Notes: a model not told the origin generated them from the letters alone. A DNA stretch of 40,685 nucleotides from Erwinia pyrifoliae DSM 12163 (GCF_000026985.1 NC_017390.1:426333-467017); one strand, 5' to 3'; shown: positions 1-10,466, counted from the stretch's first letter. Numbers and translations are program-made.

Positions 1-10
1 CCCGCAACCA
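1..10 (+). tRNA. metY: tRNA-fMet, last 10 nt only (cut by window edge)
   Basis: The window opens with CCCGCAACCA, which matches the 3' acceptor end plus CCA of enterobacterial initiator tRNA. In E. coli metY is the first gene of the transcript that continues into rimP-nusA-infB, and that order follows here. Only the 3' tail is visible, so identity rests on these ten bases plus context. Confidence 0.75.
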
Positions 11-139
11 CTTTCCCTTAGAGTTCTTTTTCAAATATTCTGTATGCCTGGCATTGCGCATTGCAGCTTATTTCGGAAAAAATTCTTTTGGACTGTGCCG
101 AGCCGCCGTTCGCGGTTTACAGGGTCCAGTCACAATAAG

Positions 140-162
140 CCCCGAATATTTCGGGGTTTTTT
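140..162 (+). terminator. metY-proximal terminator/attenuator hairpin 1
   Basis: A 7-bp stem CCCCGAA/TTCGGGG with a 3-nt loop is followed directly by six T. It lies between the tRNA end and rimP, so it can release part of the metY transcripts and let the rest read into the rimP-nusA-infB operon. That partial role is inferred from the known E. coli arrangement. Confidence 0.8.
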
Positions 163-184
163 GTTATCAGGAAGCAGCATCACT

Positions 185-204
185 GGGCTATAGGCCCTTT
201 TTTT
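185..204 (+). terminator. metY-rimP attenuator hairpin 2 (short stem, long T run)
   Basis: A short GGGC/GCCC stem around TATAG is followed by seven T, ending about 17 nt before the rimP start codon. The stem is weak on its own. With hairpin 1 it forms a tandem pair of the kind found between metY and rimP in E. coli. Confidence 0.55.
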
Positions 205-221
205 ACGTCTTGGGGGTGGGA

Positions 222-674
222 TTGTCCACATTAGAGCAAAAATTAACAGAGCTGATCTCAGCACCGGTAGAAGCGCTAGGCTACGAACTGGTTGGTATTG
301 AGTTTGTACGCGGTCGCACATCCACCTTGCGCATCTATATTGATAGTGAAGATGGCATCAATGTTGATGATTGTGCTGATGTGAGCCACCAGGTCAGTGC
401 GGTAATGGACGTCGAAGACCCGATCACCGTGGCCTACAATCTCGAAGTCTCCTCGCCGGGCCTTGATCGGCCAATGTTTACCGCAGAACATTATGACCGT
501 TTCACTGGCGAAGAAGTGAGCCTGGTGCTGCGTATGGCGGTTCAGAACCGTCGCAAATGGCAGGGTATCATTAAGTCTGTTGAGGGTGAGATGATTACTG
601 TTGCCGTTGAGGGTAACGACGAAGTGTTCGCGCTGAGCAACATCCAGAAGGCGAACCTGGTTCCCCACTTTTAA
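222..674 (+). CDS. rimP: Ribosome maturation factor RimP
   Basis: RimP is a cytoplasmic factor needed for late assembly of the 30S subunit. The product is 150 residues, the usual length, and begins [14 protein letters not shown] after the start. The central [16 protein letters not shown] segment and the C-terminal end [14 protein letters not shown] are typical of the family. I chose the TTG at 222 because it gives the family length and has a G-rich Shine-Dalgarno stretch (GGGGGTGGG, 212-220) just before it. The same frame stays open back to 54, but that part runs through the two leader hairpins and matches nothing in RimP. It is first in the rimP-nusA-infB operon, 24 nt before nusA. Confidence 0.95.
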   Translation: MSTLEQKLTELISAPVEALGYELVGIEFVRGRTSTLRIYIDSEDGINVDDCADVSHQVSAVMDVEDPITVAYNLEVSSPGLDRPMFTAEHYDRFTGEEVSLVLRMAVQNRRKWQGIIKSVEGEMITVAVEGNDEVFALSNIQKANLVPHF

Positions 675-698
675 AAGTCCGGATTGAGGCATACCAGG

Positions 699-2204
699 AT
701 GAACAAAGAAATCTTAGCTGTTGTAGAAGCGGTCTCTAATGAGAAGTCCCTCCCACGCGAGAAGATTTTCGAAGCGCTGGAGAGCGCGCTGGCCACAGCC
801 ACCAAGAAAAAATACGAGCAGGAAATAGACGTGCGCGTCAGTATCGATCGCAAAAGTGGCGATTTTGATACCTTCCGCCGTTGGCTGATTGTTGACGAAG
901 TAACTCAGCCTACCCGCGAAATCACGCTGGAAGCTGCAATCTATGAAGACGAGTCGCTGTCTCTGGGCGGCTTTGTTGAAGACCAGATTGAATCTGTTAC
1001 CTTCGACCGCATTACTACCCAGACTGCCAAGCAGGTTATCGTGCAGAAAGTGCGCGAAGCCGAGCGTGCGATGGTTGTCGATCAGTTCCGCGAGCAGGAA
1101 GGTGAAATCATCACCGGCGTGGTGAAGAAAGTAAACCGTGACAATATCTCGCTCGAAGTGCGGCCAAACGATGGTTCTAATACTAACGCAGAAGCTGTGA
1201 TCATTCGTGAAGACATGCTGCCGCGTGAAAACTTCCGCCCGGGCGATCGCATCCGTGGCGTACTGTATGCCGTGCGCCCTGAAGCGCGTGGCGCGCAGCT
1301 GTTCGTTAGCCGTTCCAAACCGGAAATGCTGATCGAATTGTTCCGCATTGAAGTGCCGGAAATTGCTGAAGAAGTTCTTGAAATTAAAGCCGCCGCGCGC
1401 GATCCAGGCTCCCGAGCCAAGATCGCTGTGAAAACCAACGATAAGCGTATCGATCCGGTCGGCGCCTGTGTGGGTATGCGTGGTGCGCGTGTTCAGGCGG
1501 TATCCAGTGAGCTGGGTGGCGAGCGTATTGATATCGTACTGTGGGATGACAATCCCGCGCAGTTCGTCATCAACGCTATGGCCCCGGCGGATGTCGCCTC
1601 TATCGTGGTGGATGAAGACAATCACACCATGGATATCGCTGTGGAAGCCGGAAATCTGGCCCAGGCGATCGGCCGCAATGGCCAAAACGTGCGTCTGGCT
1701 TCGCAGCTCAGTGGCTGGGATCTAAACGTGATGACGGTCGACGACCTGCAGGCGAAGCATCAGGCTGAAGCTCATGCTGCCATCGACGTCTTTACCAAAC
1801 ATCTCGATATTGATGAAGACTTCGCTACCTTGTTGGTAGAAGAGGGCTTCTCTTCTCTGGAAGAGCTGGCTTACGTGCCGATCAAAGAGCTGTTGGAAAT
1901 CGACGGTCTGGATGAAGAGACAGTAGAAGCGTTGCGCGACCGGGCTAAAAACGCGTTAACCACCCTGGCACTGGCCAAGGAAGAGAGCCTCGGCGACACC
2001 CAACCGGCTGAAGATTTACTCAGTCTGGAAGGCCTTGAACGTGAGCTGGCCTTTAAGCTGGCAGCGAAAGGTGTGTGTACGTTGGAAGATCTTGCCGAGC
2101 AGGGTGTTGACGACCTGTCAGATATTGATGGCCTGAGCGATGAGCGGGCTGGTGAGCTGATTATGGCTGCACGCAATATCTGTTGGTTCGGCGACGACGC
2201 GTAA
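699..2204 (+). CDS. nusA: Transcription termination/antitermination factor NusA
   Basis: NusA binds RNA polymerase and nascent RNA, controlling pausing, Rho-independent termination and antitermination. The 501-residue product shows the full order: N-terminal polymerase-binding domain (1 to about 125, [16 protein letters not shown]), S1 domain (about 135-200), KH1 and KH2 (about 200-345, with [14 protein letters not shown] and [13 protein letters not shown]), and two acidic repeats (about 360-501, ending ARNICWFGD). ATG 699 is chosen over an in-frame start at 684 because it yields the conserved N terminus and follows TGAGG at 684-688. Compared with E. coli (495 aa as I recall it), a loop in S1 is about six residues longer ([15 protein letters not shown]). 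Confidence 0.97.
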   Translation: MNKEILAVVEAVSNEKSLPREKIFEALESALATATKKKYEQEIDVRVSIDRKSGDFDTFRRWLIVDEVTQPTREITLEAAIYEDESLSLGGFVEDQIESVTFDRITTQTAKQVIVQKVREAERAMVVDQFREQEGEIITGVVKKVNRDNISLEVRPNDGSNTNAEAVIIREDMLPRENFRPGDRIRGVLYAVRPEARGAQLFVSRSKPEMLIELFRIEVPEIAEEVLEIKAAARDPGSRAKIAVKTNDKRIDPVGACVGMRGARVQAVSSELGGERIDIVLWDDNPAQFVINAMAPADVASIVVDEDNHTMDIAVEAGNLAQAIGRNGQNVRLASQLSGWDLNVMTVDDLQAKHQAEAHAAIDVFTKHLDIDEDFATLLVEEGFSSLEELAYVPIKELLEIDGLDEETVEALRDRAKNALTTLALAKEESLGDTQPAEDLLSLEGLERELAFKLAAKGVCTLEDLAEQGVDDLSDIDGLSDERAGELIMAARNICWFGDDA

Positions 2205-2228
2205 TAAACTGTAGCAGGAAGGAACAGC

Positions 2229-4919
2229 ATGACGACAGATGTAAACGTAAAAACGCTGGCTGCAGAGATTCAGACGCCGGTAGAACGCCTGGTACAGCAG
2301 TTTGCTGATGCAGGGATCCAAAAGTCTGAGACCGACTCTGTAACCCAGCATGAAAAAGAGACTCTACTTGCCCATCTGAACCGTGACCATGGCAGTGGAT
2401 CGGGCAAACTGACTCTGCAGCGCAAGACGCGCAGCACCTTGAATGTTCCCGGCACCGGGGGCAAAAGTAAAGCGGTGCAAATCGAAGTCCGCAAAAAACG
2501 CACTTATGTAAAAGGCGATCCGGCTAATGCTGAACAGGCAGAAGCAGAAGCGCAGGCAGAGCGTGAAGCGGAAGAACTGGCTCGTCGCGAGGCTGAAGAA
2601 ATAGCCCAGCGCGAAGCTCAAGACAAAGCGAAGCGTGAAGCCGAGGAGCAGGCCAAGCGTGAGGCAGCTGAAAAAGCCAAACGTGAAGCGGCGGAAAGAG
2701 ATAAAGTGAGCAATCAATATACCGACGAAACAACCCGGGCCACTCAGTCCGATAAAGCCCGCCGTGAAGCGGAAGCGGCTGAACTGAAGCGTAAAGCTGA
2801 AGAAGAAGCGCATCGCAAGATCGAAGAAGAAGCGAAGCGTGTAGCGGAAGAGGCGCGTAAAATGGCGGAAGAAAAAGGCGAAGAGTGGGCGGTAGTGAAA
2901 GAGGTAGAAGACACCTCTGATTACCATGTAACGACTTCAACCCACGCTCGTGCAGCGGAAGACGAAAACGACGCTCAGGTTGAAGGCGACCGTCGCACTC
3001 GTGCTGTGCGTCCGGCTAAAGCCCCGGTGCGTAAGAAAGGCAACAAACATTCCGAAGCCAAAACCGACCGTGAAGAAGCGCGTGCGCAGGTTCGCGGTGG
3101 TAAAGGCGGCAAGCGTAAGCCGAGCACCCTGCAGCAGAGCTTTAACAAGCCAGCGCAGGCGGTTAACCGCGACGTCATTATCGGTGAAACCATCACCGTA
3201 GCGGAACTGGCTAACAAAATGGCTGTTAAAGGTTCTCAGGTCATCAAAGCCATGATGAAACTGGGCGCTATGGCGACCATCAATCAGGTTATCGATCAGG
3301 AAACTGCCCAGCTGGTCGCGGAAGAAATGGGTCACAAAGTGACACTACGCCGCGAAAACGAGCTGGAAGAAGCGGTAATGAGCGATCGTGATACCGACGC
3401 GGTGCTGGAATCCCGTGCGCCGGTCGTGACCATCATGGGCCACGTTGACCACGGTAAAACATCGCTGCTGGACTATATCCGTTCGACTAAAGTCGCTTCT
3501 GGCGAAGCGGGCGGTATTACTCAGCACATCGGTGCCTACCACGTTGAAACTGACAACGGTATGGTGACCTTCCTGGATACCCCCGGACACGCCGCGTTTA
3601 CCGCAATGCGCGCCCGTGGTGCTCAGGCGACAGATATCGTTATTCTGGTTGTTGCTGCTGACGATGGCGTGATGCCACAGACTATCGAAGCGATCCAGCA
3701 TGCCAAAGCGGCGAAAGTGCCGGTTGTCGTTGCGGTCAACAAATGCGATAAGCCCGAAGCCGATCCGGACCGTGTTAAAAACGAACTTACCCAGTACGGC
3801 ATTATTCCGGAAGAGTGGGGCGGCGAGAACATGTTCGTCAACGTCTCTGCGAAAGCCGGTACCGGTATTGACGACCTGCTTAATGCTATCCTGTTGCAGG
3901 CGGAGGTTCTGGAACTTAGCGCTGTACGTCAGGGTATGGCGAGCGGTGTGGTGATCGAATCCTTCCTGGATAAAGGCCGTGGTCCGGTTGCTACCGTACT
4001 GGTACGTGAAGGTACGCTGAACAAAGGCGATATCGTGCTGTGTGGTTTTGAATACGGCCGCGTGCGTGCGATGCGTGACGAGCTGGGTCGCGAAGTGCTG
4101 ACTGCGGGCCCATCGATCCCGGTTGAGATCCTCGGTATGTCTGGTGTACCGGCTGCGGGTGATGAAGCCACCGTGGTGCGTGACGAGAAGAAAGCGCGTG
4201 AAGTGGCGCTGTATCGTCAGGGTAAATTCCGTGAAGTTAAGCTGGCGCGTCAGCAGAAATCTAAGCTGGAGAACATGTTTGCTAACATGACCGAAGGCGA
4301 AGTTTCTGAACTGAACATCGTGCTGAAAGCTGACGTACAGGGTTCTGTCGAAGCCATTTCCGACTCACTGATGAAACTTTCTACCGATGAAGTGAAAGTG
4401 AAAATCGTTGGTTCTGGCGTGGGTGGTATCACCGAAACTGACGCCACCCTGGCCGCAGCGTCTAACGCAATCCTGGTTGGCTTCAACGTGCGCGCCGATG
4501 CATCCGCACGCCGCGTGATTGATACTGAAAGCCTGGATCTGCGCTACTACTCCGTCATCTATAATCTGATTGACGAAGTGAAAGCGGCGATGAGCGGCAT
4601 GCTGGCACCTGAGTACAAACAGCAGATCATTGGTCTGGCTGCGGTACGTGACGTGTTCAAATCACCGAAATTTGGTGCTATTGCCGGTTGTATGGTGACC
4701 GAAGGTAACATTAAACGCCATAACCCAATCCGCGTACTGCGTGACAACGTGGTTATCTACGAAGGCGAGCTGGAATCCTTGCGCCGCTTCAAAGATGACG
4801 TTAACGAAGTCCGTAACGGTATGGAATGTGGTATCGGCGTGAAGAACTACAACGATGTGCGTGTTGGCGATATGATCGAAGTGTTCGAAATTATCGAAAT
4901 CCAGCGTACAATCGATTAA
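2229..4919 (+). CDS. infB: Translation initiation factor IF-2
   Basis: IF-2 is the GTPase that brings initiator tRNA to the 30S subunit and promotes 50S joining. The protein is 896 residues (about 890 in E. coli). It has an N-terminal IF2_N fold (1-50), a long charged helical region rich in Lys/Glu/Arg/Ala (about 100-230), a second IF2_N fold (about 315-370), then the G domain with G1 GHVDHGKT (404-411), G3 DTPGH (450-454) and G4 NKCD (504-507), followed by domains II-IV. GTG at 2706 (codon 160), preceded by GGAAAGAG, matches the internal start that makes the shorter IF2 isoform in E. coli. It is 24 nt downstream of nusA. Confidence 0.97.
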   Translation: MTTDVNVKTLAAEIQTPVERLVQQFADAGIQKSETDSVTQHEKETLLAHLNRDHGSGSGKLTLQRKTRSTLNVPGTGGKSKAVQIEVRKKRTYVKGDPANAEQAEAEAQAEREAEELARREAEEIAQREAQDKAKREAEEQAKREAAEKAKREAAERDKVSNQYTDETTRATQSDKARREAEAAELKRKAEEEAHRKIEEEAKRVAEEARKMAEEKGEEWAVVKEVEDTSDYHVTTSTHARAAEDENDAQVEGDRRTRAVRPAKAPVRKKGNKHSEAKTDREEARAQVRGGKGGKRKPSTLQQSFNKPAQAVNRDVIIGETITVAELANKMAVKGSQVIKAMMKLGAMATINQVIDQETAQLVAEEMGHKVTLRRENELEEAVMSDRDTDAVLESRAPVVTIMGHVDHGKTSLLDYIRSTKVASGEAGGITQHIGAYHVETDNGMVTFLDTPGHAAFTAMRARGAQATDIVILVVAADDGVMPQTIEAIQHAKAAKVPVVVAVNKCDKPEADPDRVKNELTQYGIIPEEWGGENMFVNVSAKAGTGIDDLLNAILLQAEVLELSAVRQGMASGVVIESFLDKGRGPVATVLVREGTLNKGDIVLCGFEYGRVRAMRDELGREVLTAGPSIPVEILGMSGVPAAGDEATVVRDEKKAREVALYRQGKFREVKLARQQKSKLENMFANMTEGEVSELNIVLKADVQGSVEAISDSLMKLSTDEVKVKIVGSGVGGITETDATLAAASNAILVGFNVRADASARRVIDTESLDLRYYSVIYNLIDEVKAAMSGMLAPEYKQQIIGLAAVRDVFKSPKFGAIAGCMVTEGNIKRHNPIRVLRDNVVIYEGELESLRRFKDDVNEVRNGMECGIGVKNYNDVRVGDMIEVFEIIEIQRTID

Positions 4920-5053
4920 TAATCTGACAGATATCCGGCAAATTTTGCGTGACTGCATGATGACCGCCGAATCAGCCCAGGCGCTTACCTAATCAGGTTA
5001 CCGGCGTGAAAAAGGGTTGTGACGCAGCCGAGCCGCAAAAGAGGTAGGATATT

Positions 5054-5080
5054 ATTTGGGAGGCTTCTGGCCTCCCAAAT
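5054..5080 (+). other. Perfect 10-bp stem-loop in the infB-rbfA spacer
   Basis: ATTTGGGAGG and CCTCCCAAAT pair perfectly around a 7-nt loop. No T run follows, so it is not a typical terminator. The rbfA Shine-Dalgarno (GGAGA, 5086-5090) begins six bases after the stem. It may be an mRNA processing or stability element, or affect access to the rbfA start; this role is inferred. Confidence 0.7.
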
Positions 5081-5099
5081 TATTTGGAGATAAAAAATT

Positions 5100-5513
5100 A
5101 TGGCGAAAGAATTTGGTCGCCCGCAGCGTGTTTCTCAGGAACTGCAAAAAGAGATCGCTATCATTCTGCAACGTGAGATCAAAGATCCGCGTCTGGGCAT
5201 GATGGTGACCGTTTCCGGTGTGGATGTGTCCCGTGACCTGGCCTATGCCAAAGTGTTTGTCACCTTCCTTAACGACAAAGACGAAGCGGCAATTAAAGCC
5301 GGCTTACGTGCGCTGGGCGATGCATCTGGCTATATCCGCACCCTGCTCGGTAAGGCAATGCGCTTGCGCATCGTGCCTGAGCTGACCTTCTTCTACGATA
5401 ACTCGCTGGTCGAAGGGATGCGCATGTCAAACCTGGTCACTAACGTGGTGAGGAACGACGAAGAGCGCCGTGGTCCGGCAGAAGAAAACCCCGAAGAAGG
5501 CAAGGCTGAGTAA
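5100..5513 (+). CDS. rbfA: 30S ribosome-binding factor RbfA
   Basis: RbfA is a KH-fold protein that binds the 5' region of 16S rRNA during 30S maturation and is important in the cold. The 137-residue product starts [15 protein letters not shown] and contains the conserved [11 protein letters not shown] and [14 protein letters not shown] blocks. The C-terminal tail (residues 118-137) is acidic and variable, as is usual. GGAGA at 5086-5090 supports ATG 5100. The stop codon shares its last base with the truB start (TAATG), so the two are translationally coupled. Confidence 0.96.
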   Translation: MAKEFGRPQRVSQELQKEIAIILQREIKDPRLGMMVTVSGVDVSRDLAYAKVFVTFLNDKDEAAIKAGLRALGDASGYIRTLLGKAMRLRIVPELTFFYDNSLVEGMRMSNLVTNVVRNDEERRGPAEENPEEGKAE

Positions 5514-6457
5514 TGAGTCGTCCTCGTCGTCGCGGTCGCGATATTCACGGTGTGCTGTTGCTGGATAAACCTCAGGGGCTGTCCTCCAACGATGCGCTAC
5601 AGAAAGTAAAACGCCTGTATAACGCCAATCGTGCCGGTCATACCGGCGCGCTGGATCCGTTGGCGACCGGCATGCTACCCATTTGTCTGGGGGAAGCGAC
5701 CAAGTTTTCTCAGTATCTGCTGGACTCGGATAAACGTTATCGGGTGATTGCTCGCCTCGGGCTGCGTACCGACACCTCGGATGCAGAAGGCGTGGTGGTC
5801 AGTGAGCGGCCGGTAACATTCAGCGCTGAAGCCCTGGATCAGGCGCTGGACAGTTTCCGTGGCGAAACGCAGCAGATCCCGTCAATGTATTCGGCGCTCA
5901 AATACCAGGGACGTAAGCTTTACGAGTATGCCCGTGAAGGCATAGAGGTGCCGCGTGAATCGCGCAGCATCGTGGTGTATGAACTGCTGTTTATTCGCCA
6001 TCAAGGTAACGAGCTGGAACTGGAAATTCACGTCTCGAAAGGGACTTACATCCGTACCATTATTGACGATCTCGGTGAAAAACTGGGCTGTGGTGCGCAT
6101 GTGACTAACTTGCGCCGCCTTCAGGTTGCCCGATATCCGATTGAAAGGATGGTCACGCTGGAGCAGCTTAATGCGCTGTCTGAAGAGGCGCACCGAACCG
6201 GCATATCGCCTGCGGATCTGCTCGACCCGCTGCTAATGCCGATGGATAGCCCGGTATCCGAATATCCCGTGGTGAATTTGCTGAGCAGCGTGGCTGCATA
6301 CTTTAAGCAAGGCATGCCGGTACAGGTGGCAGGTGCACCAGAAAGTGGACTGGTGCGCGTCACGGAAGGTGAACAACAGAAGTTTATCGGTATGGCAGAA
6401 ATTGCTGACGATGGACGCGTAGCTCCGCGCAGGCTGGTTGTAGAATATTCCGACTAG
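5513..6457 (+). CDS. truB: tRNA pseudouridine(55) synthase TruB
   Basis: TruB converts U55 to pseudouridine in the T-loop of nearly all tRNAs and also acts as a tRNA chaperone. The 314-residue length equals E. coli. The catalytic motif [12 protein letters not shown] holds Asp48, and the [14 protein letters not shown] motif follows near residues 180-193. A PUA-like domain occupies about 250-314. It overlaps rbfA by one base. rpsO follows after 107 nt that contain a promoter. Confidence 0.97.
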   Translation: MSRPRRRGRDIHGVLLLDKPQGLSSNDALQKVKRLYNANRAGHTGALDPLATGMLPICLGEATKFSQYLLDSDKRYRVIARLGLRTDTSDAEGVVVSERPVTFSAEALDQALDSFRGETQQIPSMYSALKYQGRKLYEYAREGIEVPRESRSIVVYELLFIRHQGNELELEIHVSKGTYIRTIIDDLGEKLGCGAHVTNLRRLQVARYPIERMVTLEQLNALSEEAHRTGISPADLLDPLLMPMDSPVSEYPVVNLLSSVAAYFKQGMPVQVAGAPESGLVRVTEGEQQKFIGMAEIADDGRVAPRRLVVEYSD

Positions 6458-6461
6458 CTAT

Positions 6462-6490
6462 TTGCGCTCTGGCATGGCTAAGAGTAGAAT
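6462..6490 (+). promoter_or_regulatory. rpsO promoter (sigma-70 type)
   Basis: TTGCGC (6462-6467) and TAGAAT (6485-6490) are separated by 17 nt, immediately after truB and about 75 nt before rpsO. The leader that follows (about 6500-6564) corresponds to the E. coli region where S15 binds a pseudoknot to repress its own translation. Its GGCTGAATTAGAGATCGGCG segment looks like that operator, though I have not folded it. Confidence 0.75.
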
Positions 6491-6516
6491 GGCGCGGCTT
6501 TACATTGGGTGGCTGA

Positions 6517-6834
<318 letters not shown>

Positions 6835-6840
6835 GTCGTA

Positions 6841-6900
6841 CAGACTGTCCCGCCCCGTTTTCAGTTTTTCTGGCAACGCTGTGGGCATGCGGACAGTCTG
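6841..6900. repeat. 10-bp inverted repeat in the rpsO 3' region
   Basis: CAGACTGTCC at 6841-6850 is the exact reverse complement of GGACAGTCTG at 6891-6900, enclosing 40 nt. It begins six bases after the rpsO stop and ends just before the terminator. In RNA it would form a closed structure on the rpsO 3' UTR, or on an RNA transcribed from the other strand. Confidence 0.7.
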
Positions 6901-6915
6901 GTGCAAGTTTGCTGG

Positions 6916-6941
6916 AAAGGGGCCTTAATGGCCCCTTTTTT
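6916..6941 (+). terminator. rpsO terminator
   Basis: AAAGGGGCC and GGCCCCTTT form a 9-bp stem with a 5-nt loop, running into a T run at 6936-6941. It lies between rpsO and pnp, so some transcripts must read through for co-transcription of pnp. Confidence 0.9.
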
Positions 6942-7010
6942 CAAGCAGGCGGCAGCAATTACACGCAATTTATTGTATTGTTGCTTAGTGTGATCTTCAG
7001 TTGCAGAGGT

Positions 7011-7068
7011 TCGCGCGGCTAATGAGAGGCTTTATCTCATCAGGGATTAAGGTTGTCATTAGTCGCGA
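7011..7068 (+). promoter_or_regulatory. pnp leader double hairpin (probable RNase III site)
   Basis: The outer arms TCGCGCGGCTAATGA (7011-7025) and GTCATTAGTCGCGA (7055-7068) pair with one or two bulges. Inside, ATGAGA (7022-7027) and TCTCAT (7035-7040) can form an alternative hairpin. In E. coli the pnp leader is cut by RNase III in such a long stem, and PNPase then represses its own mRNA. The position, 69 nt before the pnp start, agrees with that. Confidence 0.75.
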
Positions 7069-7136
7069 GGATGCAAAATGAAGATTTGAAACCCACGGCC
7101 GGTAAAAATACCCGCCCGGATGTTAAGGAACTAACT

Positions 7137-9269
7137 TTGCTGAACCCGATCGTAAAAAAATTCCAGTATGGCCAGCACACCGTCACTCTTGAAACCGGAA
7201 TGATGGCTCGCCAGGCAACGGCAGCCGTTATGGTGAGCATGGATGACACTGCTGTTTTCGTCACCGTGGTTGGTCAGAAAAAATCAAAACCTGGTCAGGA
7301 TTTCTTCCCTTTGACCGTAAACTACCAGGAGCGTACCTACGCTGCTGGCCGTATTCCAGGCAGCTTTTTCCGTCGTGAAGGCCGCCCAAGCGAAGGCGAA
7401 ACGCTCACCTCGCGCCTGATTGACCGTCCAATCCGTCCGCTGTTTCCGGAAGGGTTTGTCAATGAAGTGCAGGTGATTGCCACCGTGGTCTCCGTTAACC
7501 CTCAGGTTAACCCGGATATCGTCGCCATGATCGGTGCTTCTGCTGCGCTGGCGCTGTCTGGCCTGCCGTTTAACGGACCTATCGGTGCGGCACGCGTCGG
7601 TTACCTGAACGATCAGTACGTGCTTAACCCAACCAGCGATGAGCTGAAAGAGAGCAAGCTGGATCTGGTTGTTGCCGGTACTAAAGGTGCGGTGCTGATG
7701 GTTGAGTCTGAAGCCGAGCTGCTGAGCGAAGAGCAGATGCTGGGGGCGGTGGTATTTGGCCACGACCAGCAGCAGATCGTCATCGATAACATCAATGCGC
7801 TGGTTGCTGAAGCGGGCAAACCACGTTGGGACTGGCAGCCAGAAGCGGTTAACGAGGCGTTGCGTTCACGCATTGCTGCACTGGCCGAGTCTCGCCTGAG
7901 CGATGCTTATCGCATTACTGAAAAGCAGGAGCGCTACGCTCAGGTTGATGTCATCAAATCTGAAACCACGGCTGCGCTGCTGGCGGAAGACGAAGCGCTG
8001 GACGCTGGTGAAATCAGCGATCTGCTGCACGCGCTGGAAAAAGACGTGGTACGCAGCCGCATTCTGCGTGGCGAACCGCGTATCGACGGCCGTGAAAAAG
8101 ACATGATCCGTGGTCTGGACGTGCGCACCGGCGTGCTGCCGCGTACTCATGGCTCCGCACTGTTCACCCGTGGTGAAACTCAGGCGCTGGTCACCGCCAC
8201 GCTGGGTACTGCCCGTGATGCGCAGAACCTCGACGAGCTGATGGGCGAGCGTACTGACAACTTCCTGTTCCACTACAACTTCCCTCCGTACTCTGTCGGC
8301 GAAACTGGCATGGTGGGTTCGCCTAAGCGTCGTGAAATTGGTCACGGTCGTCTGGCGAAGCGTGGCGTGCTGGCCGTGATGCCAAAAGGCGATGCTTTCC
8401 CGTATACCGTGCGTGTGGTGTCTGAAATCACTGAATCAAACGGCTCGTCTTCGATGGCGTCCGTTTGTGGTGCGTCTCTGGCGCTGATGGATGCAGGCGT
8501 GCCAATCAAGGCCGCTGTAGCCGGCATCGCGATGGGTCTGGTTAAAGACGACAACAACTTTGTTGTGCTGTCCGATATTCTGGGCGACGAAGATCACCTG
8601 GGCGACATGGACTTCAAAGTAGCCGGTAGCCGTGAAGGCATCACCGCGCTGCAGATGGACATCAAAATTGAAGGTATCACCCGCGAAATCATGCAGGTGG
8701 CTCTGAACCAAGCTAAGGGTGCGCGTTTGCACATTCTGAGCGTCATGGAGCAGGCTATCAGCGGTCCGCGTGGCGATATTTCTCAGTTTGCACCGCGTAT
8801 CCACACCATCAAGATCAGCGTTGATAAAATCAAAGACGTGATCGGTAAAGGTGGCTCGGTCATTCGTGCGCTGACGGAAGAAACCGGCACCACTATCGAA
8901 ATCGAAGATGATGGCACGGTGAAAATCGCGGCTACCGACGGTGAAAAAGCTAAATTTGCTATCCGTCGTATCGAAGAGATCACCGCAGAGATCGAAGTGG
9001 GTCGTATCTACAACGGTAAAGTGACGCGCATCGTTGATTTTGGTGCCTTTGTGGCTATCGGTGGTGGTAAAGAAGGTCTGGTACATATTTCTCAGATCGC
9101 CGACAAGCGTGTAGAAAAAGTGACAGACTATCTGCAAATGGGCCAGGAAGTTCCGGTGAAAGTACTGGAAGTTGACCGCCAGGGTCGCGTACGCCTGAGC
9201 ATCAAAGAAGCTGGCGAACAGGCTCAGCCTGAAGCAGAAGCCGCTCCTGCCACACCAGAAGCCGAATAA
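7137..9269 (+). CDS. pnp: Polyribonucleotide nucleotidyltransferase (PNPase)
   Basis: PNPase degrades RNA 3'-to-5' by phosphorolysis and is a core part of the degradosome. The 710-residue protein has two RNase PH domains (about 1-220 and 310-545), a KH domain (about 550-615, with [15 protein letters not shown]) and an S1 domain (about 620-690, [13 protein letters not shown]). I chose TTG 7137 because it gives the family N terminus [14 protein letters not shown], follows TAAGGAA (7123-7129), and TTG is also the E. coli start. An in-frame extension to 7053 exists but enters the RNase III stem. The C terminus is Ala/Glu-rich, as expected for the RNase E-binding tail. Confidence 0.97.
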   Translation: MLNPIVKKFQYGQHTVTLETGMMARQATAAVMVSMDDTAVFVTVVGQKKSKPGQDFFPLTVNYQERTYAAGRIPGSFFRREGRPSEGETLTSRLIDRPIRPLFPEGFVNEVQVIATVVSVNPQVNPDIVAMIGASAALALSGLPFNGPIGAARVGYLNDQYVLNPTSDELKESKLDLVVAGTKGAVLMVESEAELLSEEQMLGAVVFGHDQQQIVIDNINALVAEAGKPRWDWQPEAVNEALRSRIAALAESRLSDAYRITEKQERYAQVDVIKSETTAALLAEDEALDAGEISDLLHALEKDVVRSRILRGEPRIDGREKDMIRGLDVRTGVLPRTHGSALFTRGETQALVTATLGTARDAQNLDELMGERTDNFLFHYNFPPYSVGETGMVGSPKRREIGHGRLAKRGVLAVMPKGDAFPYTVRVVSEITESNGSSSMASVCGASLALMDAGVPIKAAVAGIAMGLVKDDNNFVVLSDILGDEDHLGDMDFKVAGSREGITALQMDIKIEGITREIMQVALNQAKGARLHILSVMEQAISGPRGDISQFAPRIHTIKISVDKIKDVIGKGGSVIRALTEETGTTIEIEDDGTVKIAATDGEKAKFAIRRIEEITAEIEVGRIYNGKVTRIVDFGAFVAIGGGKEGLVHISQIADKRVEKVTDYLQMGQEVPVKVLEVDRQGRVRLSIKEAGEQAQPEAEAAPATPEAE

Positions 9270-9281
9270 GCAGTACTGATG

Positions 9282-9316
9282 AATTCTCCGTACCTTGTGG
9301 GTGCGGAGAATTTTTT
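9282..9316 (+). terminator. pnp terminator
   Basis: AATTCTCCG and CGGAGAATT form the stem, with ACC/GGT able to extend it inside the loop, followed by six T. It starts 12 nt after the pnp stop and separates pnp from nlpI. Confidence 0.88.
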
Positions 9317-9397
9317 GAACGCAAGGGCGGGATGGCCTTGTCGATGGCAAGCGGGTAACAGGATGTTATTCCCAATGTTTGTTTTCGGGAGTGGTAC

Positions 9398-10282
9398 ATG
9401 AAGCCATTTTTGCGCTGGTGTTTCCTTGCGACGGCTTTATCGTTGGCTGGATGTAGCAACACCGATTGGCGTAAGAACGAAGTTTTGGCAGTTCCTTTGC
9501 AGCCCACGCTGCAACAGGAGGTCATTCTTGCTCGCATGGAACAAATACTTGCCAGTCGGTCATTAACCGATGATGAACGCGCACAGCTGTTATATGAGCG
9601 CGGAGTGTTGTATGATAGTCTCGGTTTGAGGGCGCTGGCGCGAAATGATTTTTCACAAGCGCTGTCCATCAGACCGGATATGCCTGAAGTATTCAATTAC
9701 CTAGGCATATATTTAACGCAGGCAGGCAATTTTGATGCTGCCTATGAAGCGTTTGATTCTGTACTTGAGCTTGATCCAACTTACAATTATGCGCGTTTAA
9801 ATCGCGGCATCGCCCTCTACTACGGTGGAAGATTTAAACTGGCGCAAGATGATCTGCTGGCGTTTTATCAAGACGATCCCAACGATCCGTTCCGCAGCTT
9901 GTGGCTGTATCTCACCCAGCGTGAGATGAATGCAGAGCAGGCTAAAGTATCGCTGAAGCAGCGATACAATAAAGCGGTTAAGGAGCAATGGGGATGGAAT
10001 ATTGTCGAGTTCTACCTGGGCAACATCAGCGAAAAAACGCTGACGGAACGGCTCCAGGCGGACGCAACGGATAACACCTCGCTCGCTGAACATCTCAGTG
10101 AAACCAACTTCTATTTAGGTAAGTACTACCTAAGTCTGGGGGAGAAGGACAACGCAGAAGCGTTGTTCAAGCTGACGGTCGCCAACAACGTTCACAACTT
10201 TGTTGAGCATCGATATGCATTGTTGGAGCTGGCGCTACTCGGCCAGACACAAGACGATTTATCAGAATCTGACCAGCAATAG
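9398..10282 (+). CDS. nlpI: Outer-membrane lipoprotein NlpI (TPR protein)
   Basis: NlpI is an outer-membrane lipoprotein that, in E. coli, works with the protease Prc to control turnover of the peptidoglycan hydrolase MepS and scaffolds hydrolases. The product is 294 residues, the usual length. The signal peptide ends in LSLAGC with lipidated Cys19. Tetratricopeptide repeats begin near residue 60 ([19 protein letters not shown], then [19 protein letters not shown], then [16 protein letters not shown]) and continue at the C terminus. GGGAG at 9389-9393 supports ATG 9398. It sits between pnp and deaD as in E. coli. Confidence 0.95.
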   Translation: MKPFLRWCFLATALSLAGCSNTDWRKNEVLAVPLQPTLQQEVILARMEQILASRSLTDDERAQLLYERGVLYDSLGLRALARNDFSQALSIRPDMPEVFNYLGIYLTQAGNFDAAYEAFDSVLELDPTYNYARLNRGIALYYGGRFKLAQDDLLAFYQDDPNDPFRSLWLYLTQREMNAEQAKVSLKQRYNKAVKEQWGWNIVEFYLGNISEKTLTERLQADATDNTSLAEHLSETNFYLGKYYLSLGEKDNAEALFKLTVANNVHNFVEHRYALLELALLGQTQDDLSESDQQ

Positions 10283-10385
10283 CTGACGAACTTTTATTGC
10301 CTGAATTTCGAAAAGTCATCATCTTGGCGGATGAGGGTCTTTTTGTTCGTCGAAACCACTAATTTGAGCCGGTTCACACTTTTTG

Positions 10386-10466
10386 ATGAAAATGACTGAA
10401 AATTTTCACGACGAGTTATGTAGACTGGCCGCCGCAATCTACGAGGCACGTGTACTACATGACTGA
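10386..10466 (+). CDS. yrbN: Micro-protein YrbN (26 aa), overlaps deaD start
   Basis: A 26-codon frame reads [14 protein letters not shown], then [12 protein letters not shown] and TGA. As I recall it, this equals the E. coli K-12 YrbN sequence at every position, which is strong evidence for selection on the peptide or on its translation. It sits between nlpI and deaD, as in E. coli. Its last codons overlap the deaD start (ATGACTGA, deaD ATG at 10459, yrbN stop at 10464-10466), the classic layout for translational coupling. No clear Shine-Dalgarno is visible before 10386. Its function is unknown; a leader role for deaD is inferred. Confidence 0.88.
   Translation: MKMTENFHDELCRLAAAIYEARVLHD

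Noticed and set aside
54..221. N-terminal extension of rimP
   Set aside because: The extra 56 codons run through two terminator hairpins and match nothing in RimP; TTG 222 gives the family length.
714..1685. 323-codon open frame antisense to nusA
   Set aside because: It is the mirror of a certain gene, has no ribosome-binding site or recognisable domain, and depends on NusA codon usage.
8436..9350. 304-codon open frame antisense to pnp
   Set aside because: Shadow of the PNPase reading frame; no protein family features, and it runs through the pnp terminator.
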